Positions 33,495-42,053 are shown, counted from the first letter of the stretch. The stretch is DNA of 64,000 bases from Candidatus Latescibacterota bacterium (GCA_022821275.1 JAJEDY010000083.1:1-64000); one strand, 5' to 3'. Notes: generated by a model from the sequence alone, not told the origin. Numbers and translations: made by a program.

Positions 33495-34415
33495 TCACCC
33501 AAACAAAAACGTTCCCAAATAGCGCTCCCCTGTATCGCACAATACCGTTGCAACCGTCTGTTGAGGTCTCATCGCTGAAGCGACAACAACGGCTGCGTGC
33601 GCTGCTGCACCCGACGAAATCCCCACCAACAAGCCCTCTTCTCGCGCCAATCGCTTTGACATCTTGCGCGCATCTGAATTGGATACGGCAATCACGCGAT
33701 CCAGTATTTCCGTATTCAGCACATCTGGAATCATACCTGCGCCCAGACCATCGATCTCAGTGGGACCGGGGTCTCCACCCGATAACACCGCGGAATCTTT
33801 TGGCTCTACGCCGACGATCACAACATCTTGTCGCACTTGCTTAAAGACTTCGCCCACGCCAGTCACAGTGCCACCCGTTCCCACACCTGCAACAAAAGCA
33901 TCGGGAACGCCTTCGAGTTGTGTAATCATCTCGTGGGCGGTAGTCTGCCGGTGAATCTCGGGATTGGCGGGGTTTTCAAACTGCATCGGAATAAAACAGT
34001 TTTCGTCCTTAAGCGTCCAGGCTTTTTCAATTGCACCGCGCATCCCCTCGCGGGCGGGCGTTAGCACAACCTCGGCACCATAAGCTTTGAGCAATCGGGT
34101 GCGCTCGTCGCTGACGCCTTCGGGCATGGTAATAATCAGCCGATAATTTTTTATCGCAGCCACCATGGCAAGGCCAATACCCGTATTGCCACTGGTCGAT
34201 TCCACAATGGTCATACCGGGTTTGAGTTGCCCATTTTTCTCCGCGGCCTCAACCATAGCGAGCGCCGTGCGATCTTTTACACTACCCGCCGGGTTAAAAA
34301 ATTCCAATTTCGCCCAAATCCGAGCACCATTTACAGGTCCCACCGAGTTCAGGCGCACCATGGGCGTGTTCCCTACCAGATCCAGAATCGTATGTCCGGT
34401 TTTTGCGCCATCCAT
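33495..34415 (-). CDS. cysK: Cysteine synthase (O-acetylserine or O-phosphoserine sulfhydrylase type)
   Basis: This 306-residue PLP enzyme has ILDLVGNTPMVRL, FFNPAGSVKDRTA (PLP Lys), ESTSGNTGIGLA (substrate loop) and GVGTGGTVTGVG (phosphate-binding loop). It also has the late GISSGAAAHAA. It makes cysteine from an activated serine and sulfide. The ATG at 34415 lies 2 bases past the Rrf2 stop. The longer frame that overlaps rrf2 is not used. It is the last gene of the leftward cys cluster. A second paralogue (35631-36575) is upstream, so the two may differ in sulfur donor. Confidence 0.9.
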   Translation of the reverse strand: MDGAKTGHTILDLVGNTPMVRLNSVGPVNGARIWAKLEFFNPAGSVKDRTALAMVEAAEKNGQLKPGMTIVESTSGNTGIGLAMVAAIKNYRLIITMPEGVSDERTRLLKAYGAEVVLTPAREGMRGAIEKAWTLKDENCFIPMQFENPANPEIHRQTTAHEMITQLEGVPDAFVAGVGTGGTVTGVGEVFKQVRQDVVIVGVEPKDSAVLSGGDPGPTEIDGLGAGMIPDVLNTEILDRVIAVSNSDARKMSKRLAREEGLLVGISSGAAAHAAVVVASAMRPQQTVATVLCDTGERYLGTFLFG

Positions 34416-34417
34416 AA

Positions 34418-34849
34418 TTAAATCCGGAATGTGACAGGCATCTGACGCGCCCGATACTTTTGACACAAATCGGCAAATGTCACCGATGACAGAACGTCGT
34501 GTACAGCGGTTCCCACAGCTTCCCACACGTCATTGAGCACACCTGTTCCCGCATCCCCAGCCTTTCCGCGCTTATCCACCAAATTGACAGGTCCCTCCAG
34601 AGCAGCCAACACCTCTTCCACGGTCAATTCATCCGGACGTTTCAACAACACATGTCCGCCTTTGGGACCGCGAATGCTGTGTACCAAACCGGCTTTTCGC
34701 AAAAGATTGAGCAACTGTACCAAATACGCTTCGGGGATGTGTTGCCGCGCAGCGATATCGGTACGCAAAATTGGCCCTTCCCCATCGTGCAGACAAAGGT
34801 CTAAAACCGCGCGCAAGCCGTAATCACCTTTAGCGGAAATGTGCATCAT
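34418..34849 (-). CDS. Rrf2-family transcriptional regulator
   Basis: This 143-residue winged-helix protein has ISAKGDYGLRAVLDL (4-18), an ILRTDIAARQHIPEAYLVQL recognition region and a SIRGPKGGHVLLKRP wing. The three conserved Cys that bind Fe-S in IscR or NsrR are not present. Only Cys 19 and one near residue 129 remain. It therefore looks more like CymR, which senses cysteine supply through CysK. It sits 2 bases before cysK and after the sulfur carrier gene, which fits that role. A specific binding site was not found. Confidence 0.88.
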   Translation of the reverse strand: MMHISAKGDYGLRAVLDLCLHDGEGPILRTDIAARQHIPEAYLVQLLNLLRKAGLVHSIRGPKGGHVLLKRPDELTVEEVLAALEGPVNLVDKRGKAGDAGTGVLNDVWEAVGTAVHDVLSSVTFADLCQKYRARQMPVTFRI

Positions 34850-34865
34850 AAGTCAGATACGCCGA

Positions 34866-35150
34866 TTAAAAGGAACACCCACCGGCAATCGCAGGCACAA
34901 TAGTCACCTGATCGCCGTCTTTGAGGTCGGTATTGGGGCCATCCAGAAAGCGAATATCCTCTTCGTTGACATACACATTGACAAAGCGTCGAATAGCGCC
35001 CGACTCATCTACCATGTGTTCCTTAATACCCGCATGCTGCGCTTCGAGATTGTCGATAGCTTCTCCAACCGTCGCGCCCTGCACTTCTACATCGGATTGA
35101 TCGCCTGTAAATTTGCGCAAAGGCGTTGGAATACGAACTGTTACAGCCAT
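34866..35150 (-). CDS. MoaD/ThiS-like sulfur carrier protein (CysO-like)
   Basis: This 94-residue beta-grasp protein (MAVTVRIPTPLRKFTGD, then NVYVNEEDIRFLDG and DQVTIVPAIAGG) ends in Gly-Gly-Cys-Ser-Phe. Sulfur carriers need a terminal Gly-Gly that is adenylated and thiocarboxylated. The extra CSF implies activation by a protease. The JAMM protease encoded just upstream (35173-35628) would remove it, as QbsD does for QbsE, which by recall also carries a Cys-containing tail. AGGAGG lies 7 bases before the ATG. The E1-like activating enzyme is not within the window. Confidence 0.88.
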   Translation of the reverse strand: MAVTVRIPTPLRKFTGDQSDVEVQGATVGEAIDNLEAQHAGIKEHMVDESGAIRRFVNVYVNEEDIRFLDGPNTDLKDGDQVTIVPAIAGGCSF

Positions 35151-35172
35151 TTATTACCTCCTTTTTTACATT

Positions 35173-35628
35173 TCACCTGATTTCCACTTCCTCAAATTTT
35201 GACGAAGAATCACGCCATTGAAAAACTTTCTCTCCACCGATATCGACCCGGGCATTTTTCACTGGAATAATGGGATACACCACGCCCGGATAAGTTGGTT
35301 CACCAAAAAATGTCGCTGCGTCTTGATCCTCCTGGGAAAAATAAGCATCTACATCGATATGCGAATGGTAGATCGCGACAATCCGCCCACCCGCTTGCTC
35401 CGCCTCCGATTGAATTTTCATCACATGCATATCGTTCATGCGATAGGCCGTCCTGGAAGTACGCGGATGGGTTTCGGGATCGGCAGCGTGCAATTTGTCC
35501 TGGATATTCTCACACGGATGAATCACCTGCACACCCGAAGCATCTTCGGTCACAATACCGCAACACTCAGCCGGGTACTCCCGCTGTGCGTGGACAAACA
35601 TGGCATCCCAAATCGCTTTGTCAAACAT
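35173..35628 (-). CDS. JAMM/Mov34 metalloprotease (Mec-like)
   Basis: This 151-residue JAMM protease has EYPAECCGIV, then the zinc motif HSHIDVDAYFSQED (H-x-H-x7-S-x2-D) and a C-terminal strand region. The ATG at 35628 lies 2 bases past the cysM stop, with AGAGG 5 bases upstream. The ATG at 35655 overlaps cysM and is rejected. In Mycobacterium a Mec protein releases cysteine from CysO-Cys. Here it probably also trims the CSF tail of the adjacent sulfur carrier. Operon order cysM, mec-like, cysO-like supports this. Confidence 0.9.
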   Translation of the reverse strand: MFDKAIWDAMFVHAQREYPAECCGIVTEDASGVQVIHPCENIQDKLHAADPETHPRTSRTAYRMNDMHVMKIQSEAEQAGGRIVAIYHSHIDVDAYFSQEDQDAATFFGEPTYPGVVYPIIPVKNARVDIGGEKVFQWRDSSSKFEEVEIR

Positions 35629-35630
35629 CG

Positions 35631-36575
35631 CTACCTCTCGGGATCGAGCCGCCACAGGGGCGTACTCATGTACTTTTCACCACTATCGGGAAACAATGTG
35701 ACGATAACCCCTTCATCCAGAGTCTCGGCAACTTTTAGCGCAGCGGCCATCGCCGCACCGCAAGACTGTCCCACCAGCAAACCCATATCTCGCGTCAACC
35801 ACCGCGCAATATCATACGCATCTTCCGTTTCAATTCGTATCTTTTGGTCCCACACCGATGGATCGTAAATACCGGGCACAATGGATACATCCATATTTTT
35901 CAGCCCCTCAATCCCGTGAAATTCGGGGGGTTCAACGGCAATAATCTGCACATCGGGATTAAATTTCTTCAGCCCCCTTCCAGTACCCATTACAGTACCA
36001 CTCGTGCCCAATGTCGCCACAAAATGCGTCACTCTGCCCTGTGTCTGCGACCAGATTTCCGGTGCCGTATGCAAATAATGCGCCCTGGAATTGGACGGGT
36101 TATTGTACTGATCGGGTTTGTAATACAAATCGGGATTTGAAGATAGGATATCTCGACACTTCAAAATAGCACCATCTGAGCCTTCAAGAGGGTCGCTCAA
36201 CACCAGATCAGCCCCATAAGACTGAATGACGTATCGCCGCTCAATGCTCACGCTCTCGGGCATGACCAACTCGACGCGATATCCCTTTGCCGCGCCGATC
36301 ATCGCATACGCAATCCCCGTATTACCCGAAGTCGAATCCAAAATCACCTTCTCCGGCGTGAGCACCCCTGCTTTTTCGGCATCTGCAATCATCTGCAAAG
36401 CGGGACGATCCTTGACCGATCCGCCCGGGTTAAACATTTCCAACTTCGCCCAGATTTCAACCCCTGGCTCAATCTTGTCCCCCAATTCTCGGATACGCAA
36501 CAGCGGCGTATTGCCTATCGCACCGAGAATCGAGTTCCGTATGCGAGAACGCTTTGATAGATTTTTGCTACGCAT
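35631..36575 (-). CDS. cysM: Cysteine synthase B-type (CysM-like) PLP enzyme
   Basis: This 314-residue PLP enzyme has ILGAIGNTPLLRIREL, MFNPGGSVKDRPALQ (PLP Lys), LDSTSGNTGIAYAM and GTSGTVMGTGRG. The C-terminus is GLLVGQSCGAAMAAALKV and DSGEKYMST. It shares an operon with JAMM protease and sulfur carrier genes, as Mycobacterium CysM does, so it may use CysO-thiocarboxylate and O-phosphoserine rather than sulfide and O-acetylserine. That preference is inferred. A TTGACA element overlaps the cysH stop upstream. Confidence 0.88.
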   Translation of the reverse strand: MRSKNLSKRSRIRNSILGAIGNTPLLRIRELGDKIEPGVEIWAKLEMFNPGGSVKDRPALQMIADAEKAGVLTPEKVILDSTSGNTGIAYAMIGAAKGYRVELVMPESVSIERRYVIQSYGADLVLSDPLEGSDGAILKCRDILSSNPDLYYKPDQYNNPSNSRAHYLHTAPEIWSQTQGRVTHFVATLGTSGTVMGTGRGLKKFNPDVQIIAVEPPEFHGIEGLKNMDVSIVPGIYDPSVWDQKIRIETEDAYDIARWLTRDMGLLVGQSCGAAMAAALKVAETLDEGVIVTLFPDSGEKYMSTPLWRLDPER

Positions 36576-36628
36576 AAATTAGCCGTTGTTAATAAAGAAA
36601 TTGATATCGTCCACGCACTTCCATAAAC

Positions 36629-36652
36629 CAAAAACGACCCCACGAGAGGGCC
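36629..36652 (-). terminator. Weak hairpin with T-tract in the cysM leader
   Basis: Read leftward, GGCCC pairs with GGGTC (one G-T pair) around a 6-7-base loop, and GTTTTTGG follows. It lies between the cysH stop and cysM start, downstream of a TTGACA element at 36688-36693 and about 60 bases before cysM. It may attenuate cysM or end cysH transcripts. Confidence 0.35.
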
Positions 36653-36689
36653 GCGATTACATCCAAATAATACTATTTTCGGCATTATG

Positions 36690-37436
36690 TCAAGATTCAA
36701 CAGGCACGGGATTAACCGCCGCATCAATCGGCTGCAAAAAAGTGTGAATACCGCACTCTGTCTTATCCGTGCCCGCCCAGCGACCGGCGCGTTCATCTAC
36801 ATCTGCATCCACAGCTTTTGTGCAGGGCCAGCACCCTATCGTGGCAAAGCCCTGATCCATCAAGGGATTATAGGGCACATCGTATTCGATAATATAATCC
36901 CAGACCTGTTTGCGCGTCCACGTTGCCATGGGATTCAATTTGAGCAACGCGCGACCATCTGTCTCATAATATTCCAGAATGGAAATTTGGCTGCGGGTAT
37001 CGCCCTGATCTCGCCGACGGCTGTTAATCCAGCCATTCAACCGGGACAACTTGCGCTGCAAAGGCTCGACTTTTCGCAACCAGCAACAGCGGTCAGCATC
37101 CCGCTTGTAGAGTTCGGGACCGTAATCACGCGCTTGCTCTTCAATACTCAAACGGGAATACACCCGCTCAATCTCGATCCCATAGCGCGCCTCCACGCGG
37201 TCGATCAAACTCAGAGTTTCGGGAAACAGAAAACCCGTGTCAATTGTAAATACGGGAATTTGAGGCGCGACCTTGTGCATCACATCGAGCAAGACCATGC
37301 CGCTGGCACCAAAAGCAGTACCAAACGCCACGCGAGAACCCAACGTCTCCCATGCCCAGATCAAAATATCTTCCAGAGGTGCCGTTTCAAATGCTCGGGA
37401 CTGCGCATTCAATTTTTCTCGGGTAAGCACAAACAT
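36690..37436 (-). CDS. cysH: Assimilatory APS/PAPS reductase with Fe-S cluster cysteines
   Basis: This 248-residue enzyme reduces adenylyl-sulfate (or PAPS) to sulfite. It has FGASGMVLLD (P-loop-like), TIDTGFLFPET, a CCWLRK motif (116-121) and GCWPCTK (about 211-217). Together these make the CC...CxxC set that binds a [4Fe-4S] cluster and marks APS-reducing enzymes. The catalytic Cys is in TECGIHTF near the C-terminus. The AGGAG site touches the ATG at 37436, so the GTG two codons later (37430) may be the true start. It leads the leftward cys cluster from a consensus promoter. Confidence 0.9.
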   Translation of the reverse strand: MFVLTREKLNAQSRAFETAPLEDILIWAWETLGSRVAFGTAFGASGMVLLDVMHKVAPQIPVFTIDTGFLFPETLSLIDRVEARYGIEIERVYSRLSIEEQARDYGPELYKRDADRCCWLRKVEPLQRKLSRLNGWINSRRRDQGDTRSQISILEYYETDGRALLKLNPMATWTRKQVWDYIIEYDVPYNPLMDQGFATIGCWPCTKAVDADVDERAGRWAGTDKTECGIHTFLQPIDAAVNPVPVES

Positions 37437-37463
37437 CTCCTATTCTTGAGTTCGTTGATTCAC

Positions 37464-37492
37464 AATATATTTAATACCCGTTGTCATGTCAA
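37464..37492 (-). promoter_or_regulatory. Promoter of the cys cluster
   Basis: Read leftward, TTGACA (37492-37487), 17 bases and TATATT (37469-37464) precede cysH by about 30 bases. Immediately upstream of the -35 box is the perfect dyad CCGCG-n6-CGCGG (37497-37512), a possible regulator site. Confidence 0.7.
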
Positions 37493-37602
37493 GTTGCCGC
37501 GCAATATCGCGGTCCCAAATCATAAATTTTGTTTATAACTTTCTTGACCTTTGCAAAACAATATAATAGATTTATTTACTATATTTACTCGCAATGGGCG
37601 CG

Positions 37603-37634
37603 AAAAAAGCCCTGAAATCATTGTGATTCAGGGC
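37603..37634 (-). terminator. Rho-independent terminator of tRNA-Lys
   Basis: GCCCTGAA pairs with TTCAGGGC around a 10-base loop, followed leftward by six T residues, directly downstream of the tRNA 3' end. Confidence 0.8.
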
Positions 37635-37644
37635 CGTTTTGTAA

Positions 37645-37720
37645 TGGTGAGCGCGGCAGGATTCGAACCTGCGACCCACGGCTTAAAAGGCCGTTGCTCT
37701 ACCGCCTGAGCTACGCGCCC
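37645..37720 (-). tRNA. tRNA-Lys (UUU)
   Basis: A 76-base tRNA includes an encoded CCA end. The acceptor stem GGGCGCG pairs with CGCGCTC (one G-T pair). The D arm contains TAGCTCAGGCGGTAGAGC, and the anticodon loop is CTTTTAA with anticodon TTT. The T arm contains GTTCGAATCC. All stems pair. It has its own promoter and terminator. Confidence 0.97.
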
Positions 37721-37747
37721 ATCCAGAATTTTGGTTGAGAGTCAGAA

Positions 37748-37775
37748 AATATACCATTCTACCAAAATCTGTCAA
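37748..37775 (-). promoter_or_regulatory. Promoter of tRNA-Lys
   Basis: Read leftward, TTGACA (37775-37770), 16 bases and TATATT (37753-37748) lie about 28 bases upstream of the mature tRNA 5' end. Confidence 0.7.
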
Positions 37776-37797
37776 GCAAAAGGAAAAAAATAATCTC

Positions 37798-39009
37798 ATG
37801 ATGCGCCGTCGCCGAAAAGGCAGAATTGTCAAATGGCTACTCTGGGTCTTCGGTGTAATTGGGGCCATTGTACTCGCCCTTGCACTGATCCAGATTGACG
37901 ATATTGTGATGGCTCAAGGCATTGTAGAACCAGGAGACAAAATATATATCAACTCGCCCATGAGCCAGGACATCCACGAAATCCTCGCAGAACCCGGCGA
38001 CTCCGTCACAGCCGGTCAACCCGTCGCCCGGCTCTACGATGGCGATTTGAGAGCGGCTGCGGCAACCGCCGAACAGGAAATCAAACGGGAAATGGCCAAC
38101 CTCGAAGCTGCACAGGCGCGGCTTGCCCTGCTGCGCGCACAGCCAACCCCCGAAGAAATCAAAATAGCCGAATCGCGCGTTGAGCAAGCGCGCATCAACC
38201 TCACAGCTCGGCAACAGGACCTCAAACGCGCCCAGGCTCTCTATGAAGGCCAGCGGCTCTTCAGCCAGGAAGACTACGAACGCGCCAAGACCAATTACGA
38301 TCTGGCTGAAGCCAGCTTAAAAGTCGAACTCGAAAATCTCAACCTGGTGAGACGCGGTCCCCTGCCCGCTGAAATTCAACAAGCCGAAGCGGCAATGCGC
38401 CAAACTCAGGCATCTCTGGACAAGGCAAAAAACAATCTCGAAGCCGCGCACGAAGCCCTCGAACGCGCAACCCTGCGCGCGCCAGTCAATGGTGTAGTGG
38501 CCCGCCAGGATCTCTATCCGGGCATGCAGGCCAGTCAGGGCGCCATTGTCATGATCATCGCAGGCGCAGGTGAGGGAACAGTCATCGGTGCCTGGATGCC
38601 CGAAACCAGTGCGTGGAAGGTACGCCCCGGTCAGCCCGTTGAAATATTGAGCAACCTCTTTACCGACCGCGAAGGTTTTGTCGGCCATGGCGCAGTGTCA
38701 GAAGTCCATGGATATGCCATCCACGAAGGCAATGTTCGCACCTTTGGCCTGGAAGTCGCCGTCAAACAAACCCCCATTGCCCTTAGCTTTGGATCTACCG
38801 CTGATTTGCGTATCTATGTGGGGCGTCGCAGCATTTTGCAAACCATCCTCGGTTGGGAAAGCAATACCCAATTCAATCGGGTAAAATCATTGATTGATTC
38901 AATCCAAACGTCCCCTCCTAACACCATTAATACCCCACCGCCCGACACCATCAATACGCCACAGCCTGACACCACCGATATCTCACAACCCGACACCATT
39001 AGTAATTAG
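37798..39009 (+). CDS. HlyD-type membrane fusion protein
   Basis: This 403-residue periplasmic adaptor has one N-terminal transmembrane helix (about 14-32, WLLWVFGVIGAIVLALALI) and a biotinyl-lipoyl-like strand set (GIVEPGDKIYI, EPGDSVTAGQPV). A long alpha-helical hairpin rich in Ala, Glu and Gln (about 85-235) and a beta-barrel half (RAPVNGVVARQ, WKVRPGQPVEIL) follow. ATG 37798 follows AAAGGA at a wide distance, and the second ATG at 37801 is equally possible. It ends in a short Pro/Asp/Thr repeat. No transporter or outer-membrane channel gene is adjacent, which is unusual for this class. Confidence 0.82.
   Translation: MMRRRRKGRIVKWLLWVFGVIGAIVLALALIQIDDIVMAQGIVEPGDKIYINSPMSQDIHEILAEPGDSVTAGQPVARLYDGDLRAAAATAEQEIKREMANLEAAQARLALLRAQPTPEEIKIAESRVEQARINLTARQQDLKRAQALYEGQRLFSQEDYERAKTNYDLAEASLKVELENLNLVRRGPLPAEIQQAEAAMRQTQASLDKAKNNLEAAHEALERATLRAPVNGVVARQDLYPGMQASQGAIVMIIAGAGEGTVIGAWMPETSAWKVRPGQPVEILSNLFTDREGFVGHGAVSEVHGYAIHEGNVRTFGLEVAVKQTPIALSFGSTADLRIYVGRRSILQTILGWESNTQFNRVKSLIDSIQTSPPNTINTPPPDTINTPQPDTTDISQPDTISN
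38911..39006 (+). repeat. C-terminal PDT(I/T) tandem repeat in the fusion protein
   Basis: Four copies of a roughly 9-residue Pro-Asp-Thr-rich unit (such as NTPPPDTINTPQPDTTDI) close the membrane fusion protein. The DNA copies are similar but not identical. Probably a flexible tail, with copy number likely variable. Confidence 0.5.
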
Positions 39010-39163
39010 TAATCAGTAGTCATTAGCCCGCCCATCCCCCACCTTTCCCTTCTCTATTCCAACAAAATCCTTGCTCGTTTTTTTGCCCTATTATATTTTT
39101 CCTTGCTAAAATACGACCCGGGCACACTTTTATGCCCTGATTTGAACCCCCTTGGAGGACGCA

Positions 39164-41809
39164 ATGGCAACAGCAAAACAAGAAGAAAAATATGTCTATT
39201 TCTTTGGCGATGGCAAAGCCGAAGGCTCTGCAGAAATGCGCAACTTGCTCGGTGGCAAAGGCGCGAACCTCGCAGAAATGTCGGGTCTGGGTATTCCTGT
39301 ACCCGCAGGATTTACCATCACCACCGAGGTTTGCACGTATTATTACGATCACGACAAACAATATCCCGACGCGCTTGAAAAACAGGTCATGGACAACGTT
39401 GCCAAACTCGAAAATGTTATGGGTGGCAAATTCGGCGATGCGACAAACCCATTGCTTCTCTCCGTGCGCTCGGGCGCGCGCGTCTCCATGCCCGGCATGA
39501 TGGAAACTGTACTCAACCTCGGTCTCAACGATGAAATCACAGAAGGTCTTATTGAGAGAAGCAACAATCCGCGTTTTGGATGGGACTCTTATCGCCGCTT
39601 CATCCAGACCTATGGCGATGTGGTAATGGGCGTGGCACCTGAAGGCCTCGAAATAGACCCCTTTGAAGCCGCCATCGACGAAGTCAAAGAAAAACGCGGC
39701 ATCGAAGACGACCTCGACATGACCGTAGAAGACCTCAAAACCCTCGTCGATATGTTCAAAGACATCGTCAAAAAACGCACAGGGCAAAATTTCCCCACCG
39801 ATCCCATCGAGCAACTCTGGGGCGGTATTGGCGCGGTATTTGGCTCCTGGCAGGCAGATCGCGCCATCACCTATCGGCGTTTAGAGAATATCCCCGGAGA
39901 CTGGGGAACTGCCGTCAACGTACAATCCATGGTCTATGGCAACATGGGCGATGACTGCGCCACAGGCGTTGCTTTTACGCGCGACCCCTCAACGGGTGAA
40001 AACACATTTTACGGCGAATTTCTCACCAACGCACAGGGCGAAGACGTCGTTGCAGGCGTGCGCACACCCGAACCTGTAGAACGCCTGAAGGGCAGACAGC
40101 CCGAAGCCTATCAAACACTTGAAGATATCTACCAAACACTCGAAAATCACTATCGAGACATGCAGGACATCGAATTTACCGTGCAACAGGGCAAACTCTG
40201 GATGCTGCAAACCCGCAGTGGCAAACGCACAGCGGCTGCCGCTGTCAAAATTGCCGTTGACATGTTCAATGAAGGACTGATCACCAAGACCGAAGCCGTG
40301 CAGAGCGTGGAACCCGAACAACTCGATCAACTCCTGCACCCCACTTTCGATCCCTCGGTTGAACGCAATGTACTGGCTACGGGATTGCCCGCTTCACCGG
40401 GCGCTGCCTCGGGGAAGGTTGTCTTTCTCGCAGAAGAAGCCGAAGAAGCCGCCGAACAGGGCGAACATGTTCTGCTGGTGCGCCTCGAAACCTCGCCTGA
40501 AGATATCGGCGGCATGAACGCCGCACAGGGCATTCTCACCGCGCGCGGAGGCATGACCTCACACGCTGCGGTGGTTGCTCGCGGTATGGGCAAATGCTGT
40601 GTGGCTGGTTGCGGCGATCTCGTCATCGACTACACGGCAAATCAATTCTCCGTTGGCGATACGGTTGTCAAAGGCGGCGACTGGGTCTCCATTGACGGAT
40701 CTACGGGTGAAGTCATGCTCGGTCAGGTTCCCACACAGGAGCCTGAACTCTCGGGTGATTTTGCCATCTTGATGGGCTGGGCCGACGAGATTCGTACGCT
40801 CAACGTGCGCACCAATGCGGACACACCACACGATTCGGCAGTTGCGCGCGACTTTGGCGCCGAAGGCATTGGCCTGTGCCGTACAGAACACATGTTCTTT
40901 GAAGGCGACCGCATCAATATCGTGCGCGAAATGATTCTCGCCGATGATGAAGAAGGCCGACGTCTCGCTCTCGAAAAGCTGTTGCCCATCCAGCGCGGCG
41001 ACTTTGAAGGTATTTTTAACGCCATGGCAGGGCTGCCCGTGACCATTCGCCTGCTCGACCCTCCCCTGCACGAGTTTCTCCCACACGAGAGCGAGCAGCA
41101 AGAGGAAATGGCAAGGCGACTCGATACCTCGTTGCGCGTGATTCAGGACAAGGTCGAATCCCTCAACGAATTTAATCCCATGCTCGGGCATCGCGGATGT
41201 CGGCTGGGCATCACCTATCCAGAAATTTACGAAATGCAGGTGCGCGCCATCCTCGAAGCCGCCGCCAATGTGGGATCCAAAGCTGTTCCCGAAATCATGA
41301 TTCCACTCGTGGGCGCGGTCAAAGAATTTACCGAACTCAAAATCATGACGGATCGCGTAGCTCGCGAAGTCGAAAGCGAAACCGGCAAGCGCGTCGCGTA
41401 TCTCGTCGGCACGATGATCGAAATTCCCCGCGCTGCCCTAACCGCCGCCGAAATTGCCGAACACGCAGAATTTTTCTCGTTTGGCACCAACGACCTCACG
41501 CAAATGACCTATGGTTACTCGCGCGACGACGCCGGCAAATTCCTGGGCGAATACGTCGAAAAGGGCATCCTCGAAAACGATCCCTTCCAGACCCTCGACC
41601 AGACCGGCGTGGGGCAACTCGTCGAACTCGGCACCAAAAACGGACGCGACGCCCGCGGCGACCTCAAAGTGGGCATCTGCGGCGAACACGGCGGCGACCC
41701 GGCCTCTGTACACTTTTGCCACAACATCGGCATGGACTACGTCTCTTGCTCGCCCTTCCGCGTACCCATCGCCCGCCTCGCAGCCGCCCACGCTGCACTG
41801 GAAGAGTAA
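39164..41809 (+). CDS. ppdK: Pyruvate, phosphate dikinase
   Basis: This 881-residue enzyme interconverts pyruvate plus ATP plus phosphate with phosphoenolpyruvate, AMP and pyrophosphate. An ATP-grasp-like half (LLGGKGANLAEMSGLGIPVP to about 350) is followed by the phosphohistidine swivel domain with GGMTSHAAVVARGMGKCCV. The PEP/pyruvate barrel ends in DYVSCSPFRVPIARLAAAHA, with CGEHGGDP supplying the catalytic Cys. GGAGG lies 6 bases before ATG 39164, so the TTG at 39152 is not used. It is full length for the family. It can serve gluconeogenesis or glycolysis in the reverse direction. Confidence 0.96.
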   Translation: MATAKQEEKYVYFFGDGKAEGSAEMRNLLGGKGANLAEMSGLGIPVPAGFTITTEVCTYYYDHDKQYPDALEKQVMDNVAKLENVMGGKFGDATNPLLLSVRSGARVSMPGMMETVLNLGLNDEITEGLIERSNNPRFGWDSYRRFIQTYGDVVMGVAPEGLEIDPFEAAIDEVKEKRGIEDDLDMTVEDLKTLVDMFKDIVKKRTGQNFPTDPIEQLWGGIGAVFGSWQADRAITYRRLENIPGDWGTAVNVQSMVYGNMGDDCATGVAFTRDPSTGENTFYGEFLTNAQGEDVVAGVRTPEPVERLKGRQPEAYQTLEDIYQTLENHYRDMQDIEFTVQQGKLWMLQTRSGKRTAAAAVKIAVDMFNEGLITKTEAVQSVEPEQLDQLLHPTFDPSVERNVLATGLPASPGAASGKVVFLAEEAEEAAEQGEHVLLVRLETSPEDIGGMNAAQGILTARGGMTSHAAVVARGMGKCCVAGCGDLVIDYTANQFSVGDTVVKGGDWVSIDGSTGEVMLGQVPTQEPELSGDFAILMGWADEIRTLNVRTNADTPHDSAVARDFGAEGIGLCRTEHMFFEGDRINIVREMILADDEEGRRLALEKLLPIQRGDFEGIFNAMAGLPVTIRLLDPPLHEFLPHESEQQEEMARRLDTSLRVIQDKVESLNEFNPMLGHRGCRLGITYPEIYEMQVRAILEAAANVGSKAVPEIMIPLVGAVKEFTELKIMTDRVAREVESETGKRVAYLVGTMIEIPRAALTAAEIAEHAEFFSFGTNDLTQMTYGYSRDDAGKFLGEYVEKGILENDPFQTLDQTGVGQLVELGTKNGRDARGDLKVGICGEHGGDPASVHFCHNIGMDYVSCSPFRVPIARLAAAHAALEE

Positions 41810-41841
41810 TCTTCTATTTTTTATAGGGATAAACACAACAG

Positions 41842-41876
41842 TGCCCGCTTCCATTGAGGAGGCGGGCATTTATTTT
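41842..41876 (+). terminator. Rho-independent terminator of ppdK
   Basis: TGCCCGCTTCC pairs with GGAGGCGGGCA (one G-T pair) around a 5-base loop, followed by TTTATTTT, 33 bases past the ppdK stop. The 180 bases that follow are AT-rich and contain no recognisable gene. Confidence 0.85.
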
Positions 41877-42053
41877 ACCCCGACAAATTGATCCTCGTTT
41901 GGAAACCAGCCGCTCAAAACTTGCTCAAAATCCCGGCATTCTAAATAAGATATACCTATCAGAAAATTGCCAAAAAGAATTGATGAGACTTGAAAAACGC
42001 CGAAAAATGACTATCTTCAAGTAGTCCATATATTTTCACGTAGGAAAGCCAAA

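Noticed and set aside
39023-39814. 263-codon frame opposite the start of ppdK
   Set aside because: It is antisense to the conserved ATP-grasp domain and lacks ribosome binding site and homology.
41890-41920. Stretch CTCGTTTGGAAACC resembling CTCGTTTTGGAAACCCG at about 26604
   Set aside because: The shared run is short, lies in unrelated contexts and lacks flanking similarity, so it does not support a dispersed repeat.
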